From Eubacteriales bacterium (lineage in GTDB: Bacteria; Bacillota; Clostridia; Lachnospirales; Lachnospiraceae), in the NCBI GenBank assembly GCA_030536555.1, contig JAUNPU010000009.1, positions 41,149 through 105,148 of the forward strand: a DNA stretch of 64,000 bases. Reading direction: 5' to 3'. Shown piece after piece: positions 24,917 through 32,969 of the stretch. A program made the translations under genes and the position numbers. Every line of letters starts with the position of its first letter. The first letter of the stretch is position 1. The notes under the pieces were generated by a model. The model was not told the origin of the DNA. It saw nothing but the letters and a program-made list of their open reading frames with translations, and searched no databases.

Positions 24917-25150
24917 ATTGTCCAAACTGTTGTTGTGAATCTGGATTATGCGGTCTAAATGGTTGACATAAAACATGTTTTGGATAATTTTCCTTTAATT
25001 GCTCGTTAATTATCCAAAATTCCCTGATTTTTGGACAATTCTTATGAAATTAGACATAAATTGCCCAAATCAGCTTGATTTTCTTGTTGAAACAGGTGAT
25101 TTTCTGCGATTTTGGATAATTTTTTAGGATTTTGCCATTAATTGTCCAAA
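24917..25150 (+). repeat. Four-palindrome intergenic element, copy 2 (5' truncated)
   Basis: Same order and orientation as copy 1. Of palindrome 1 only the right arm ATTGTCCAAA (24917-24926) remains. Palindromes 2, 3 and 4 are complete at 24979-25018, 25030-25069 and 25111-25150, each 40 bp. The gap from arm 1 to palindrome 2 (52 bp) and from 2 to 3 (11 bp) equals copy 1; the gap from 3 to 4 is 41 bp as in copy 3. Palindrome 2 has changed both arms together (TTTGGATAAT with ATTATCCAAA). The last palindrome overlaps the possible -35 of the toxin gene. Confidence 0.85.
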
Positions 25151-25170
25151 CACTATCGCTGGAGTACGAT
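25142..25170 (+). promoter_or_regulatory. Possible promoter of the holin-like toxin
   Basis: TTGTCC (25142-25147), 17 bp, TACGAT (25165-25170). Both boxes are imperfect. The -35 is formed by the last arm of the palindromic element. Confidence 0.4.
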
Positions 25171-25199
25171 TTGCCGTGTGTGAATTGCATCTAATGCTC

Positions 25200-25316
25200 A
25201 TGACGGCATACGAGATCATTTCAATCTTTATTGGGATATTGGCTCTGATGATGTCCTTTGGAAGCTTGATTGTAGCGTTGCTGGCCTTTCTCGATAAGAG
25301 AAGCAAGCATAAATAA
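25200..25316 (+). CDS. Putative holin-like toxin of a type I toxin-antitoxin locus
   Basis: A 38-residue peptide starting MTAYEIISIFIGILALM, with one hydrophobic transmembrane helix and a basic tail DKRSKHK. This matches the small holin-like toxins (Hol_Tox family, TxpA/BrnT-unrelated type I toxins) common in Firmicutes, which insert into the cell membrane. An in-frame ATG at 25194 would add two residues; neither start has a clear ribosome site, in keeping with tight control of such toxins. A perfectly spaced promoter on the opposite strand faces the 3' end, as expected for an RNA antitoxin. It lies in the gap between purL and a degraded DeoR gene. Confidence 0.75.
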   Translation: MTAYEIISIFIGILALMMSFGSLIVALLAFLDKRSKHK

Positions 25317-25419
25317 AATGCCCACCCTGTCGGCAAACAGGATGGGCGGTGTCTGTAAAGACACTTAAATCACCTATTTTGGGAGCATCCACTTTTGGAG
25401 TGGGTGCTTTCTTTATTAC
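25310..25419 (-). ncRNA. Predicted antisense RNA antitoxin
   Basis: The promoter at 25454-25426 would start an RNA near 25419 running leftward, antisense to the 3' untranslated part of the toxin mRNA and reaching the toxin stop codon. It would fold into three stems: 25408-25384, GTGTCT/AGACAC at 25364-25350, and a final stem 25347-25320 (one mismatch) followed by ATTTTATTTAT, a plausible terminator. Ends are inferred, not measured. Confidence 0.6.
25384..25415 (+). terminator. Terminator of the toxin transcript
   Basis: AGCATCCACT and AGTGGGTGCT pair (one wobble) around a 5-nt loop, followed by TTCTTTATT. Confidence 0.7.
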
Positions 25420-25425
25420 ACGTCT

Positions 25426-25454
25426 ATTATAAGCCAGTTACCTGATTAATTCAA
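25426..25454 (-). promoter_or_regulatory. Promoter of the predicted antisense RNA
   Basis: On the minus strand TTGAAT (25454-25449) and a perfect TATAAT (25431-25426) are 17 bp apart. No protein gene lies in front of it. Confidence 0.7.
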
Positions 25455-25514
25455 GCAGATTCTGTATTTTGTGAGACTGATTTTGAATCTTTCCATAAAA
25501 TAGAGTCCCCACCC

Positions 25515-25543
25515 ATGACAAATCAGCCCAAACATGATAGAAT
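25515..25543 (+). promoter_or_regulatory. Promoter ahead of the DeoR remnant and the first dehydrogenase operon
   Basis: ATGACA (25515-25520), 17 bp, TAGAAT (25538-25543). It was presumably the promoter of the intact deoR gene and may now drive the genes from 25796 onward. Confidence 0.5.
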
Positions 25544-25575
25544 CATAAACAACAATAAAGAACAAGAGGTGCCCT

Positions 25576-25768
25576 ATGTTTGCAGAAGAACGACAGAATA
25601 TGATCGTGAGTATGGTGAATAAGAATGGTCCGGTTCGGGTGAAGAAACCTGAAAATAGGGATTGAGCCGGAGGATATGTTTGCAGCAATGAAGACAGCGG
25701 ACTGTCAGGAAATGCGCAATAAATTCTTGTGTATCAGACCGAAATGCAATATACTTATAGCGAAATGA
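25576..25768 (+). pseudogene. Remnant of a DeoR-family regulator joined to an unidentified C-terminal fragment
   Basis: From ATG 25576 the frame reads MFAEERQNMIVSMVNKNGPV, the typical start of a DeoR regulator, then RVK and stops at 25665 before the recognition helix. In a second frame, 25658-25768, GIEPEDMFAAMKTADCQEMR and a further 16 residues (ending CNILIAK) run to a stop; this piece looks like the C-terminus of some other or the same former protein and is not recognised. A large internal deletion best explains both pieces. The ribosome site (AAGAGGT) and promoter are kept. The rest of the gap 25317-25795 holds only the signals listed separately. Confidence 0.65.
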
Positions 25769-25795
25769 ATGCAGATCAGGAAAGGAATCCTCAAT

Positions 25796-26794
25796 ATGGT
25801 ACGAATCGCAACAATCGGAACAAATTTTATCACCAGATGGTTTATGGAAGCACTGCAGCACTGCGACGATGCGGTGTGTGCAGCCGTCTATTCCAGAAAG
25901 GAAGAGACCGCCAGAGCATTTGCTGCGGAGTATGGAGTTGCCACCTGTTATACAGACCTGGAAGCCCTTGCCAGTGCGCCGGACATTGATGCAGTCTACA
26001 TTGCAAGCCCCAACAGTCTTCACTGTCAGCAGGCGATCCTGATGATGGAGCACGGAAAGCATGTGCTGTGTGAGAAGACGATTGCCAGCAACAGCGCGGA
26101 GTTAGCGCATATGCTGGAGACGGCAAAGAAGAATCATGTGGTCTGTCTGGAGGCGATGCGTTCCGTATTTGATCCGGGATTTGCAGCTATCGAGGACAAC
26201 CTTCCGAAGCTTGGGAAGGTGCGCAGAGTCAGCTTCCAGTATGGCAAGTATTCCTCCCGCTATGACAAGTTCAAGGCAGGAATCGTGGAGAATGCATTTG
26301 ACCCGGCATTTTCCAACGGCGCGCTGATGGATATCGGCGTGTACTGTGTGCATCCGCTGGTGAAGCTGTTCGGCATGCCGGAGCGGATCATGGCAGATGC
26401 GCTGAAGCTGGAGAACGGAGTGGACGGGGCAGGCACGATCCTTGCCTCCTACGGTCATATGCAGGCGGAGCTTCTGTATTCCAAGATCACCGACAACCGG
26501 CTTCCAAGCCAGATCCAGGGAGAGGAGGCGACCATGCTTATCGAGGATATTCCACATCCCTGCGAGCTGACCATCTGCTACCGGGATGGAAGAAAAGAAG
26601 TGCTTGCTGTGGAAAAGGAAGGCGCGAGCAATATGATCTACGAGATTCGGATCTGGGTGGAGCTGATCGAGCATGGCGGTGATCCGGAGCAGTACAACGC
26701 GGCTTCCGTGATGGAGCTGCAGGTGATGGATGAGGTGAGACGGCAGACCGGAATCCGCTTCCCGGCAGATGAGGAGGAGCGATGGATTATTTAA
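25796..26794 (+). CDS. Gfo/Idh/MocA-family oxidoreductase (first of three)
   Basis: An NAD(P)-dependent sugar or cyclitol dehydrogenase fold: N-terminal Rossmann domain starting MVRIATIGTNFITRWF, the YIASPNSLHCQQAI stretch, and the EKP motif in the altered form CEKTIA (the lysine is kept). The C-terminal beta-sheet domain starts near residue 125, with MDIGVYCVHPLVKLFG. ATG 25796 is preferred over 25769 because GGAAAGGAA is well placed and the family start fits. The following gene overlaps its end by 13 bp, indicating an operon with the HbpS-like and RmlD-like genes. Substrate unknown. Confidence 0.88.
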   Translation: MVRIATIGTNFITRWFMEALQHCDDAVCAAVYSRKEETARAFAAEYGVATCYTDLEALASAPDIDAVYIASPNSLHCQQAILMMEHGKHVLCEKTIASNSAELAHMLETAKKNHVVCLEAMRSVFDPGFAAIEDNLPKLGKVRRVSFQYGKYSSRYDKFKAGIVENAFDPAFSNGALMDIGVYCVHPLVKLFGMPERIMADALKLENGVDGAGTILASYGHMQAELLYSKITDNRLPSQIQGEEATMLIEDIPHPCELTICYRDGRKEVLAVEKEGASNMIYEIRIWVELIEHGGDPEQYNAASVMELQVMDEVRRQTGIRFPADEEERWII

Positions 26795-27273
26795 AGGAGA
26801 TTGAGAAGCTTCAGCAGGAGCAGAGACAGCTTGTGTTTGAGTCATTTGACGAGGAGGATGCCTGGAAGATCGGGTGCATGCTGCGCCAGAGAGCGAAGGA
26901 CGGCGGATTCCCGGTGGCCATATCCATTACCCTGAACCGAAGAAGGATGTTCGCCTGCACGATGCCGGGTACGACCCCGATCAATGATAACTGGATCCGG
27001 CGCAAGGAGAATACCGTATACCAGTTTTACAAAAGCTCCTACGAGATGTCTCTGTATATGCAGCTGAAGCAGGACGAGATCAGCTCCCGCTATGGGCTGG
27101 ACCGGGAATCCTATGCGGCAGCCGGAGGCTGTGTCCCGATCATGCTCAAATCCACCGGTATGGTGGGAACCATTGCAGTATCGGGGCTGAGGGAGGATGA
27201 GGACCACAGTCTGGTGACAGGCGTAATACGGGATTATCTGAAAGAAATGGAGGACACGACCAATGAAGACTAA
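26782..27273 (+). CDS. HbpS/GlcG-like heme-degrading-domain protein (UPF0303 type)
   Basis: A 163-residue cytosolic protein of the HbpS/GlcG superfamily. Recognisable parts are a helical N-terminus (QEQRQLVFESFDEEDAWKIG), the PVAISITLNRRRMFACTMPG strand pair, and the C-terminal AAGGCVPIMLKSTGMVGTIAVSG. Members are named heme-degrading or heme-binding, but many sit in sugar-catabolic operons beside Gfo/Idh/MocA enzymes, as here, and their role there is not established. Overlaps both neighbours (13 bp upstream, 11 bp downstream), so translation is coupled. Confidence 0.75.
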   Translation: MDYLKEIEKLQQEQRQLVFESFDEEDAWKIGCMLRQRAKDGGFPVAISITLNRRRMFACTMPGTTPINDNWIRRKENTVYQFYKSSYEMSLYMQLKQDEISSRYGLDRESYAAAGGCVPIMLKSTGMVGTIAVSGLREDEDHSLVTGVIRDYLKEMEDTTNED

Positions 27274-28132
27274 GATTTTACTGACAGGTGGCAAGGGATT
27301 TTTCTGTTCCAGATTCGCAGATTACTATAAGGACCGGTACGACATTCTGGCTGCGGGAAGAGATGTGCTGGACATTACAGATAAGGAGTCTGTGGACCGC
27401 TGCATCGGGGAATTCAAGCCGGATATCATCATCCATGCCGGTGCCATTGCGGTTACGGACTACTGCAACCAGCACCCGGATATCGCCCACAGGATCAACG
27501 TGGAGGCGTCTGTGGATATTGCCAGGGCAGCCAAGAAGAACGGCTCCAAACTGGTATTTATAAGCTCGGAGCAGGTATTTAACGGCAACAGGAACCCGGG
27601 ACCCTTCAAGGAGGACGACGAGGCAGTGCCCAATACGGTTTACGGCGAGAATAAGCTGGAGGCAGAGGGACTTTTGAAGGAAATCTTGGAAGAACTCTGG
27701 ATTGTCCGGTTCACCTGGCTGTTCGGTATGCCGGAGCGGGGCAAAAACATGTCCAACGGCATCCTGTGGGAGACCATGACCAAACTGATGAAGCAGGAGA
27801 AGATCGTGGCTTCGAAGCGGGAATTTCGCGGTATGACAGATGTCTATGAGATGGTGGAGAACTTCCCGAAGCTGTTCGACCTGCCTTACGGAACCTATCA
27901 TCTGGGTGCGCCCAACGATGAGAGCCGCTATGAAGTGGTGAAGGGAATCCTCTGTGAGCTGGGGCTGGGAGACCGCATCGATCAGTTTCTTGAGGAGGAT
28001 ACGGTGAAGTATCAGGACAAGAACCGGGATGTGCGGCTGGATGTCAGCAAGGCAGAGGCCTGCGGGATGAAGTGGTCCGTGACCAGTGAGGCGCTTAAAA
28101 AGTGTATCCAGGAGTATGGGATCAGGTTGTAG
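27263..28132 (+). CDS. RmlD-like SDR family oxidoreductase
   Basis: An extended short-chain dehydrogenase of 289 residues with the glycine motif TGGKGFFCSRF, the D-I-T-D segment, VFISSEQVFNG and the YxxxK pair in VYGENK. The closest known group is dTDP-4-dehydrorhamnose reductase and related sugar-nucleotide or sugar reductases. The operon context with a Gfo/Idh/MocA enzyme suggests oxidation-reduction of a sugar rather than cell-wall rhamnose synthesis, since no rmlABC genes are present. It is the last gene of the three-gene operon and is followed by a terminator. Confidence 0.82.
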   Translation: MKTKILLTGGKGFFCSRFADYYKDRYDILAAGRDVLDITDKESVDRCIGEFKPDIIIHAGAIAVTDYCNQHPDIAHRINVEASVDIARAAKKNGSKLVFISSEQVFNGNRNPGPFKEDDEAVPNTVYGENKLEAEGLLKEILEELWIVRFTWLFGMPERGKNMSNGILWETMTKLMKQEKIVASKREFRGMTDVYEMVENFPKLFDLPYGTYHLGAPNDESRYEVVKGILCELGLGDRIDQFLEEDTVKYQDKNRDVRLDVSKAEACGMKWSVTSEALKKCIQEYGIRL

Positions 28133-28145
28133 TGAGGGTGTGAAT

Positions 28146-28197
28146 CGCAGAATGTGGCAGAGGAGGAAGCAGTCTGTCTGCATTCTGCGATTTTTTT
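28146..28197 (+). terminator. Terminator after the RmlD-like gene
   Basis: CGCAGAATG and CATTCTGCG form a perfect 9-bp stem, with extra pairing in the loop, followed by ATTTTTTT. Confidence 0.9.
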
Positions 28198-28218
28198 GCA
28201 AAAAAATGAAAAACCATA

Positions 28219-28251
28219 TTGACAAACTGTACAAAAGTGCTAAACTATAAT
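28219..28251 (+). promoter_or_regulatory. Promoter of the LacI-controlled cluster
   Basis: TTGACA (28219-28224) is followed by TATAAT (28246-28251) at an unusually long 21 bp; TAAACT (28241-28246) at 16 bp is an alternative -10. The first operator begins three bases downstream. Confidence 0.6.
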
Positions 28252-28253
28252 TA

Positions 28254-28269
28254 AGTTACGCGCGTAACT
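28254..28269 (+). promoter_or_regulatory. LacI-type operator O1
   Basis: AGTTACGCGCGTAACT is a perfect 16-bp palindrome with the central CG typical of LacI-family sites. It covers the expected transcription start, so binding would block initiation. Confidence 0.88.
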
Positions 28270-28309
28270 AAGAAATAAGAACCAGACGGTTCATTCTTTT
28301 TTGCCCCTG

Positions 28310-28325
28310 AGTTACGCGCGTAACC
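28310..28325 (+). promoter_or_regulatory. LacI-type operator O2
   Basis: AGTTACGCGCGTAACC repeats the 14-bp core of O1 exactly. Centre-to-centre distance from O1 is 56 bp, which would allow a short repression loop or a roadblock in the leader. The regulator is probably the LacI gene at 29513. Confidence 0.88.
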
Positions 28326-28375
28326 ATGGGGCATAAGACAGTGAAAAAGCAGTTGCAAACAGAAGGGAGCATACT

Positions 28376-29404
28376 ATGGACAACAATGGAAAGGTTCGGA
28401 TCGGTGTCATCGGATGCGGACAGATTGCAAGAACGCGCCACATTCCGGAGCTGCATGAGAGCGCAGTTGCCGAGATCGCAGGATTCTATGATTTCATTCC
28501 GGCACATGCGCAGGCGATGAGCGATCAGTACGGCGGCATCGTATATGAGCAGTATCAGGACATGCTGAATGATGAGCAGGTGGACGGCGTGGTGATCTGC
28601 ACATCCAATGACAGCCATGTGCCGATCTCAATCGAGGCACTGGAGAAAGGCAAGAACGTGCTGTGCGAGAAACCGATGTGCACGGCGCTGGAGGATGCGA
28701 AAGCGCTGTTGGAGGCGGAGGAGAAGAGCGATGCCTTCTACATGGCAGCGCACAACCAGCGGTTCAATCTGGGCAATGCCAGTGCGAAGGAGGTTCTTGA
28801 CAGCGGTAAGATGGGAAAGGTGCTTTCTTTCAAGTGCACCCTGGCACATTCCGGTCCGGAGCGCTACAGTATCAACCGTTCCAACTCCACCTGGTATCTC
28901 AGCAAGAAGACTTCCGGTCTGGGATGTATCTCCGACCTGGGAATCCATAAATGTGACGTGATCCAGTACACACTGGGAGAGCGCTTCACACAGGTGTCCG
29001 CATTTGCAGGCACCCGCGATAAGAAAGATGAGAATGGCGATCTGGCAGATGTATATGACAATGCCGTGTGTCTGTTTAAGACAGAGAGCGGAATCATGGG
29101 TTCCATGAATTTAGCGTATACCAACTACGGTTCCATGGAGAACAGCATCGTCTACTACTGTGAGAAGGGTGTGCTGAAGGTTCAGTATTATCCGGACTGC
29201 ATGCTGGAAGTGCTGATGGACGGCGGTGAGAAGGTGCGCTACATCAGTTCCGAGCATCCGTCCTCCGGTGTGACAGATACCTTTGCAAAGGCCATCGCCG
29301 CAAAAGCGGGTTCTCCGGTTCCGTCCAGAGAGGCATACGATGCCATGCGGGTGGTATTTGCCATCGAGGAATCGGCAAGAACCGGCCAGATTGTGAACCT
29401 GTAG
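28376..29404 (+). CDS. Gfo/Idh/MocA-family oxidoreductase (second of three)
   Basis: A 342-residue NAD(P)-dependent dehydrogenase with RIGVIGCGQIARTRHIP at the N-terminus, the classic CEKPMCT motif (lysine 94 region), and the C-terminal domain with SDLGIHKCDVIQYTLG, where the conserved histidine of the family is placed. It is the first gene behind the double LacI operator, so its expression is most directly controlled. Related enzymes act on inositols, glucosides or sugar acids. The substrate cannot be read from sequence. Confidence 0.9.
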   Translation: MDNNGKVRIGVIGCGQIARTRHIPELHESAVAEIAGFYDFIPAHAQAMSDQYGGIVYEQYQDMLNDEQVDGVVICTSNDSHVPISIEALEKGKNVLCEKPMCTALEDAKALLEAEEKSDAFYMAAHNQRFNLGNASAKEVLDSGKMGKVLSFKCTLAHSGPERYSINRSNSTWYLSKKTSGLGCISDLGIHKCDVIQYTLGERFTQVSAFAGTRDKKDENGDLADVYDNAVCLFKTESGIMGSMNLAYTNYGSMENSIVYYCEKGVLKVQYYPDCMLEVLMDGGEKVRYISSEHPSSGVTDTFAKAIAAKAGSPVPSREAYDAMRVVFAIEESARTGQIVNL

Positions 29405-29512
29405 ACCAAAGATACAACAGACAATCTCTTACAGCCAGATTCAATCATTCTTTCTTTTTTTACAGACAGGTGGTAGAATAACACCAGAAATGAAATGGAG
29501 GAAGAAGCGAGA

Positions 29513-30505
29513 ATGTCCAAACGGAAAGAAGTTGCTCTTGCAGCAGGAGTATCGGAAGCGACCGTATCCCATGTGATAAACGGAACCAAGTATGTGAGCC
29601 CGGAGCTGAAGGCGCGGGTGCAGAAAGCCATCGAGGAGAAAGGATACCGCTTAAACCATGCGGCAAGGTGTCTTGCCACCAACCGGAGCGGTCATCTGGC
29701 GCTGGTTGTGAACAACTTAAAGAATCCCCGGTACGCCGAGGTTGCGGAAGCCATGCAGGAGGAAGCGAGGAAGCTGGGATACATCGTATCCACCATCGAT
29801 ATCAATATCATCAATTTCAGCGAGGATGCGATCTTCGATCTGATTTCCAGAAATATTGACGGGCTTTTCCTGGCAACCTACATAGACAGCATGGAACCGG
29901 CAATCCGCCGTGCCTGCGAGAACGGCATCAAGGTAGTGTCCGGGTGCCCGGAATTTGGCCCGATGCTCAAGGTCCGTTACCGCCAGTCCATTCTGGACAT
30001 GGTGACGCGTCTTGCGGAGCTGGGACATAAGCGGATCGCATACCTGAGCGGATATTCCCTGAAAGAGACCTCCCATGAGAAGTATGTGAACTTTAGAAGC
30101 GCCATGGAAGCCTGCGGGCTTCCGGTGATTCCGGAGCTTATGGTAGACGGAGAAGCGCCCTATATTGCGGATCTGGATACCGGCTACGAGGCGATGAACA
30201 AGCTTCTGGCGAGAAAGGTTCCATTTACCGCCGTGTACGCGGTCAATGACCTGGTGGCGATCGGGGCGATGAAGGCACTTCGGGAGAAGCACATCCGGGT
30301 GCCGGAGGACGTGTCCATCGTGGGATGCGATGATATTCCGTTTGCCTCCTATGTGGACCCGCAGCTTGCCACCATCTCGGTTCCAAAAGCGGAGATGGGA
30401 CGGGAAGCGGCGAAGCTTCTGGGACAGATCCTGGATGGAAAGCCGGGGGAAGACCGGATTCTGGAGTCCACGTTTAAGGATGGAGGAACCATCGGGAGAG
30501 CGTAA
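29513..30505 (+). CDS. LacI-family transcriptional regulator
   Basis: The N-terminal helix-turn-helix and hinge are clear (KEVALAAGVSEATVSHVING, then VQKAIEEKGYRLNHAARCL), followed by a periplasmic-binding-type sugar-sensing domain with FTAVYAVNDLVAIGAMKAL and VSIVGCDDIPFASYVDPQL. Length 330 is normal. The start ATG 29513 is chosen over 29495 because GGAGGAAG lies properly ahead. It is inside the cluster it probably controls through the paired palindromes at 28254 and 28310. No such palindrome is seen ahead of its own start, so it may be transcribed mostly with the upstream gene. Confidence 0.93.
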   Translation: MSKRKEVALAAGVSEATVSHVINGTKYVSPELKARVQKAIEEKGYRLNHAARCLATNRSGHLALVVNNLKNPRYAEVAEAMQEEARKLGYIVSTIDINIINFSEDAIFDLISRNIDGLFLATYIDSMEPAIRRACENGIKVVSGCPEFGPMLKVRYRQSILDMVTRLAELGHKRIAYLSGYSLKETSHEKYVNFRSAMEACGLPVIPELMVDGEAPYIADLDTGYEAMNKLLARKVPFTAVYAVNDLVAIGAMKALREKHIRVPEDVSIVGCDDIPFASYVDPQLATISVPKAEMGREAAKLLGQILDGKPGEDRILESTFKDGGTIGRA

Positions 30506-30540
30506 GTAAGAGGTTGCTGTCATGGAAAGGGATAGATTCT

Positions 30541-31707
30541 ATGAAACCGATATATGCAGCAACGATCGTGCTGATGGCATTTGCCATCGGTGAATATGTA
30601 AATGTAAAATCCAAAGCCAGATTATCTGCCATCCTGACCACGACCATCGTGCTGGTGGCCATGTTCTGGATGGGAATGCCGGCGGAGATCATGACGGTGA
30701 CCGGCTTTTCCGTAGCAGCGTCAACTCTGTACGGACTGACCATGGTGAATATGGGAACCATGGTAAATATCGACGATATGATCAGCCAGTGGAAGACCCT
30801 GGTGATCGGTTTTGCGTCAGTCTGCGCCATCTGTGCCCTGGTGGTACTGGTTGGTCCGATGTTCATCGACAGGCGGTATGCGGTGTGCGGCGCACCGGTG
30901 GTGGCAGGCGGAATGCCTGTGTACCTGATGGTGAAGGAGCTGGCAGAAGGCAATGGATTTGTGGAAGGCGGTATTTTCGGACTGCTGGTGCTTCTGACCC
31001 AGTCTCTGGTCGGTCTTCCTATCAGCTCTATGATTTTGAGAAAATTGTGTAAGCAGCTTCTGGAGAGCGGAGAGCTGTTGAATGGCCCCACTGAGGATGT
31101 GGTTCTGAAGAAGAAGGACCATAAAAAGTGGTTCAAGCCTATGAGTCAGGAAATGTGCAAGCCGGTAGTCTATCTGGCAAAGGGTGCGCTCCTGACCTCC
31201 CTGGCAACCATCCTGTCAGAGCTGACCGGCGGCGCCGTCCACTACATGATTTTCTGTCTGTTACTTGGTATCGTGGCATGTCAGGTGGGATTCATCGAGA
31301 AGGAGTTCTTCCAGAAGGCAAATGGTTTCGGTCTGATGATGTTCATGGTTCTGGCGATGTGCTTTGCATCTCTGCCGGATCTGACTCCGAAGCTTCTGCT
31401 GTCCATGGTGATTCCGTGGATCGTGGTATTTGCCCTTGGTATCCTGGCAATCTTCATCGTAACTTCTGTACTTAGTAAAATTTTAAAAATGCCATACCTG
31501 ATGTCAGTCGTGATCGGTCTGACCGCACTGTATGGATTCCCGGGAACGTTTGTTATTTCCAATGAGGTATCTGAGGCCGTAGGCCGTACCGATGAAGAAA
31601 GACAGGCATTGCTTGATTACTTATTGCCTAAAATGCTGGTGGCAGGCTTTGCAACCATCACGATTTCTTCTCTGCTGGTAGTCGGCTTCGTGCTTCCGTT
31701 CTTCTAA
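30541..31707 (+). CDS. Multi-pass membrane protein, putative transporter of unknown family
   Basis: A 388-residue protein with about ten hydrophobic segments, for example IYAATIVLMAFAIGEYV, LSAILTTTIVLVAMFWMG, VIGFASVCAICALVVLVG and LVAGFATITISSLLVVGF. A conserved-looking loop RRYAVCGAPVVAGGMPVYLM, rich in small residues, could be part of a transport path. I do not recognise the family; organic-anion symporters have a similar general look. It stands between the LacI gene and an M20 amidohydrolase (15 bp gap), so it may import the substrate of that enzyme. ATG 30541 fits the AAAGGGA site; an upstream TTG at 30514 is less likely. Confidence 0.7.
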   Translation: MKPIYAATIVLMAFAIGEYVNVKSKARLSAILTTTIVLVAMFWMGMPAEIMTVTGFSVAASTLYGLTMVNMGTMVNIDDMISQWKTLVIGFASVCAICALVVLVGPMFIDRRYAVCGAPVVAGGMPVYLMVKELAEGNGFVEGGIFGLLVLLTQSLVGLPISSMILRKLCKQLLESGELLNGPTEDVVLKKKDHKKWFKPMSQEMCKPVVYLAKGALLTSLATILSELTGGAVHYMIFCLLLGIVACQVGFIEKEFFQKANGFGLMMFMVLAMCFASLPDLTPKLLLSMVIPWIVVFALGILAIFIVTSVLSKILKMPYLMSVVIGLTALYGFPGTFVISNEVSEAVGRTDEERQALLDYLLPKMLVAGFATITISSLLVVGFVLPFF

Positions 31708-31722
31708 AGAGAGGGCAGGACT

Positions 31723-32904
31723 ATGGAAGATTACAGAAAAAGAGCAGAAGAACTGGAAGATACCGTGATCGAATGGTATCAGTGGCTTCACCGGCATCCG
31801 GAGCTTGGATACCGGGAACAGGAGACGGCGGACTTTATTGCGGCGCAGCTTTCCGCAATGGACGGGATCGAGGTGACGAGACCCTGTGAGACCGGAGTGC
31901 TTGGTATCCTTCGGGGAGTTCGGCCGGGGCGGATCGTCGCATTCCGGGCAGATATTGACGCACTTCCCATCGAGGAGCTGGCCGAGGTGCCGTACCGGTC
32001 GGAGCATCCGGGGGTGATGCACGCCTGCGGTCATGACGGTCATGCAGCCATGCTGCTTGGGGCGGCAAAGATCCTGAGCGGGATGCGACGGGAGCTGGCA
32101 GGGGAAATCCGTTTTCTCTTTCAGCCGGCAGAAGAGGTGCAGCCGGGCGGCTCGAATCAGATGATCCGGGGCGGCGCTGTGGATGGAGCGAATCTGATCT
32201 TCGGAGCGCATCTGGATGTGCTTCATCCGGTCAATTCCTTCGGACTTCTGGCGGGACCGCTGATGGCGTCCACCGCATCCTTCGAGATCGAGATTGAGGG
32301 AAAAGGCGGGCACGCGGCATTTCCCTACCAGACGGTGGATACGGTGTATATAGCAGCGAAGGTGATCGAGTCGGTGCAGGGCGTGGTGACGAGAAATGTA
32401 AGCGCCACAAACCGTGCCATCGTGACCATCACCCAGATGCAGGGCAGCACCGCATCCAATATCATTCCGGCGAAGGTGACTCTGGGAGGAACGCTTCGTG
32501 TACTGGACGAGGAATGCGAGGAGATCATAAGAAAGCGCCTTGCGGAAGTGGTGGAAGGCACCTGCAGTACCTGGGGCGCAGTCGGGAAAATCACATTCAG
32601 TGAAGGTCAGAATGCACTGATTAATCCGCGAAAGCTTCTCCATCAGGTGGAGGCGTCCATCTGGAAGTGTCCGGGGGCGGTGGTGTACGAGGACCAGCCG
32701 GTGCTGGGCGGAGAGGACTTTGCCTCTTATCTGAAGAAAGTTCCGGGATTCTACTACAAGGTAGGGGCAAAACCGGAGCATACGGAGGTGTACCCCCATC
32801 ACAATGCCAGGTTCGTGATCAATCAGAAGGCACTGGCGAAGGGCGTGGCGGTATGTGTGTCCGTTCTGCTGGACGCAACCGGGACCGTGTCCGGGGAAGA
32901 GTAA
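31723..32904 (+). CDS. M20-family amidohydrolase (N-acyl amino acid hydrolase type)
   Basis: A 393-residue metal-dependent hydrolase of the M20D group. It shows HRHPELGYREQETADFI, the metal-site motifs ACGHDGHAAMLLGAAK and FQPAEEVQPGGSNQMI, and a dimerisation domain with EIEGKGGHAAFPYQTVD. Relatives cleave N-acyl amino acids, hippurate, indole-acetyl amino acids or amidated sugars. Following the unknown transporter by 15 bp, it suggests that the imported compound carries an amide bond. The enzyme is cytosolic; no signal peptide is present. Confidence 0.9.
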   Translation: MEDYRKRAEELEDTVIEWYQWLHRHPELGYREQETADFIAAQLSAMDGIEVTRPCETGVLGILRGVRPGRIVAFRADIDALPIEELAEVPYRSEHPGVMHACGHDGHAAMLLGAAKILSGMRRELAGEIRFLFQPAEEVQPGGSNQMIRGGAVDGANLIFGAHLDVLHPVNSFGLLAGPLMASTASFEIEIEGKGGHAAFPYQTVDTVYIAAKVIESVQGVVTRNVSATNRAIVTITQMQGSTASNIIPAKVTLGGTLRVLDEECEEIIRKRLAEVVEGTCSTWGAVGKITFSEGQNALINPRKLLHQVEASIWKCPGAVVYEDQPVLGGEDFASYLKKVPGFYYKVGAKPEHTEVYPHHNARFVINQKALAKGVAVCVSVLLDATGTVSGEE

Positions 32905-32969
32905 GCAGTTTTAAAGATATTTTCATTATAAAAAAACAAGTTGAAAATCAGAAAGGATGGTATTTTATC

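Noticed and set aside
32667..32969. N-terminal extension of the URO-D-like frame upstream of 32970
   Set aside because: The extension overlaps the conserved M20 gene and the true family start with ribosome site is at 32970.
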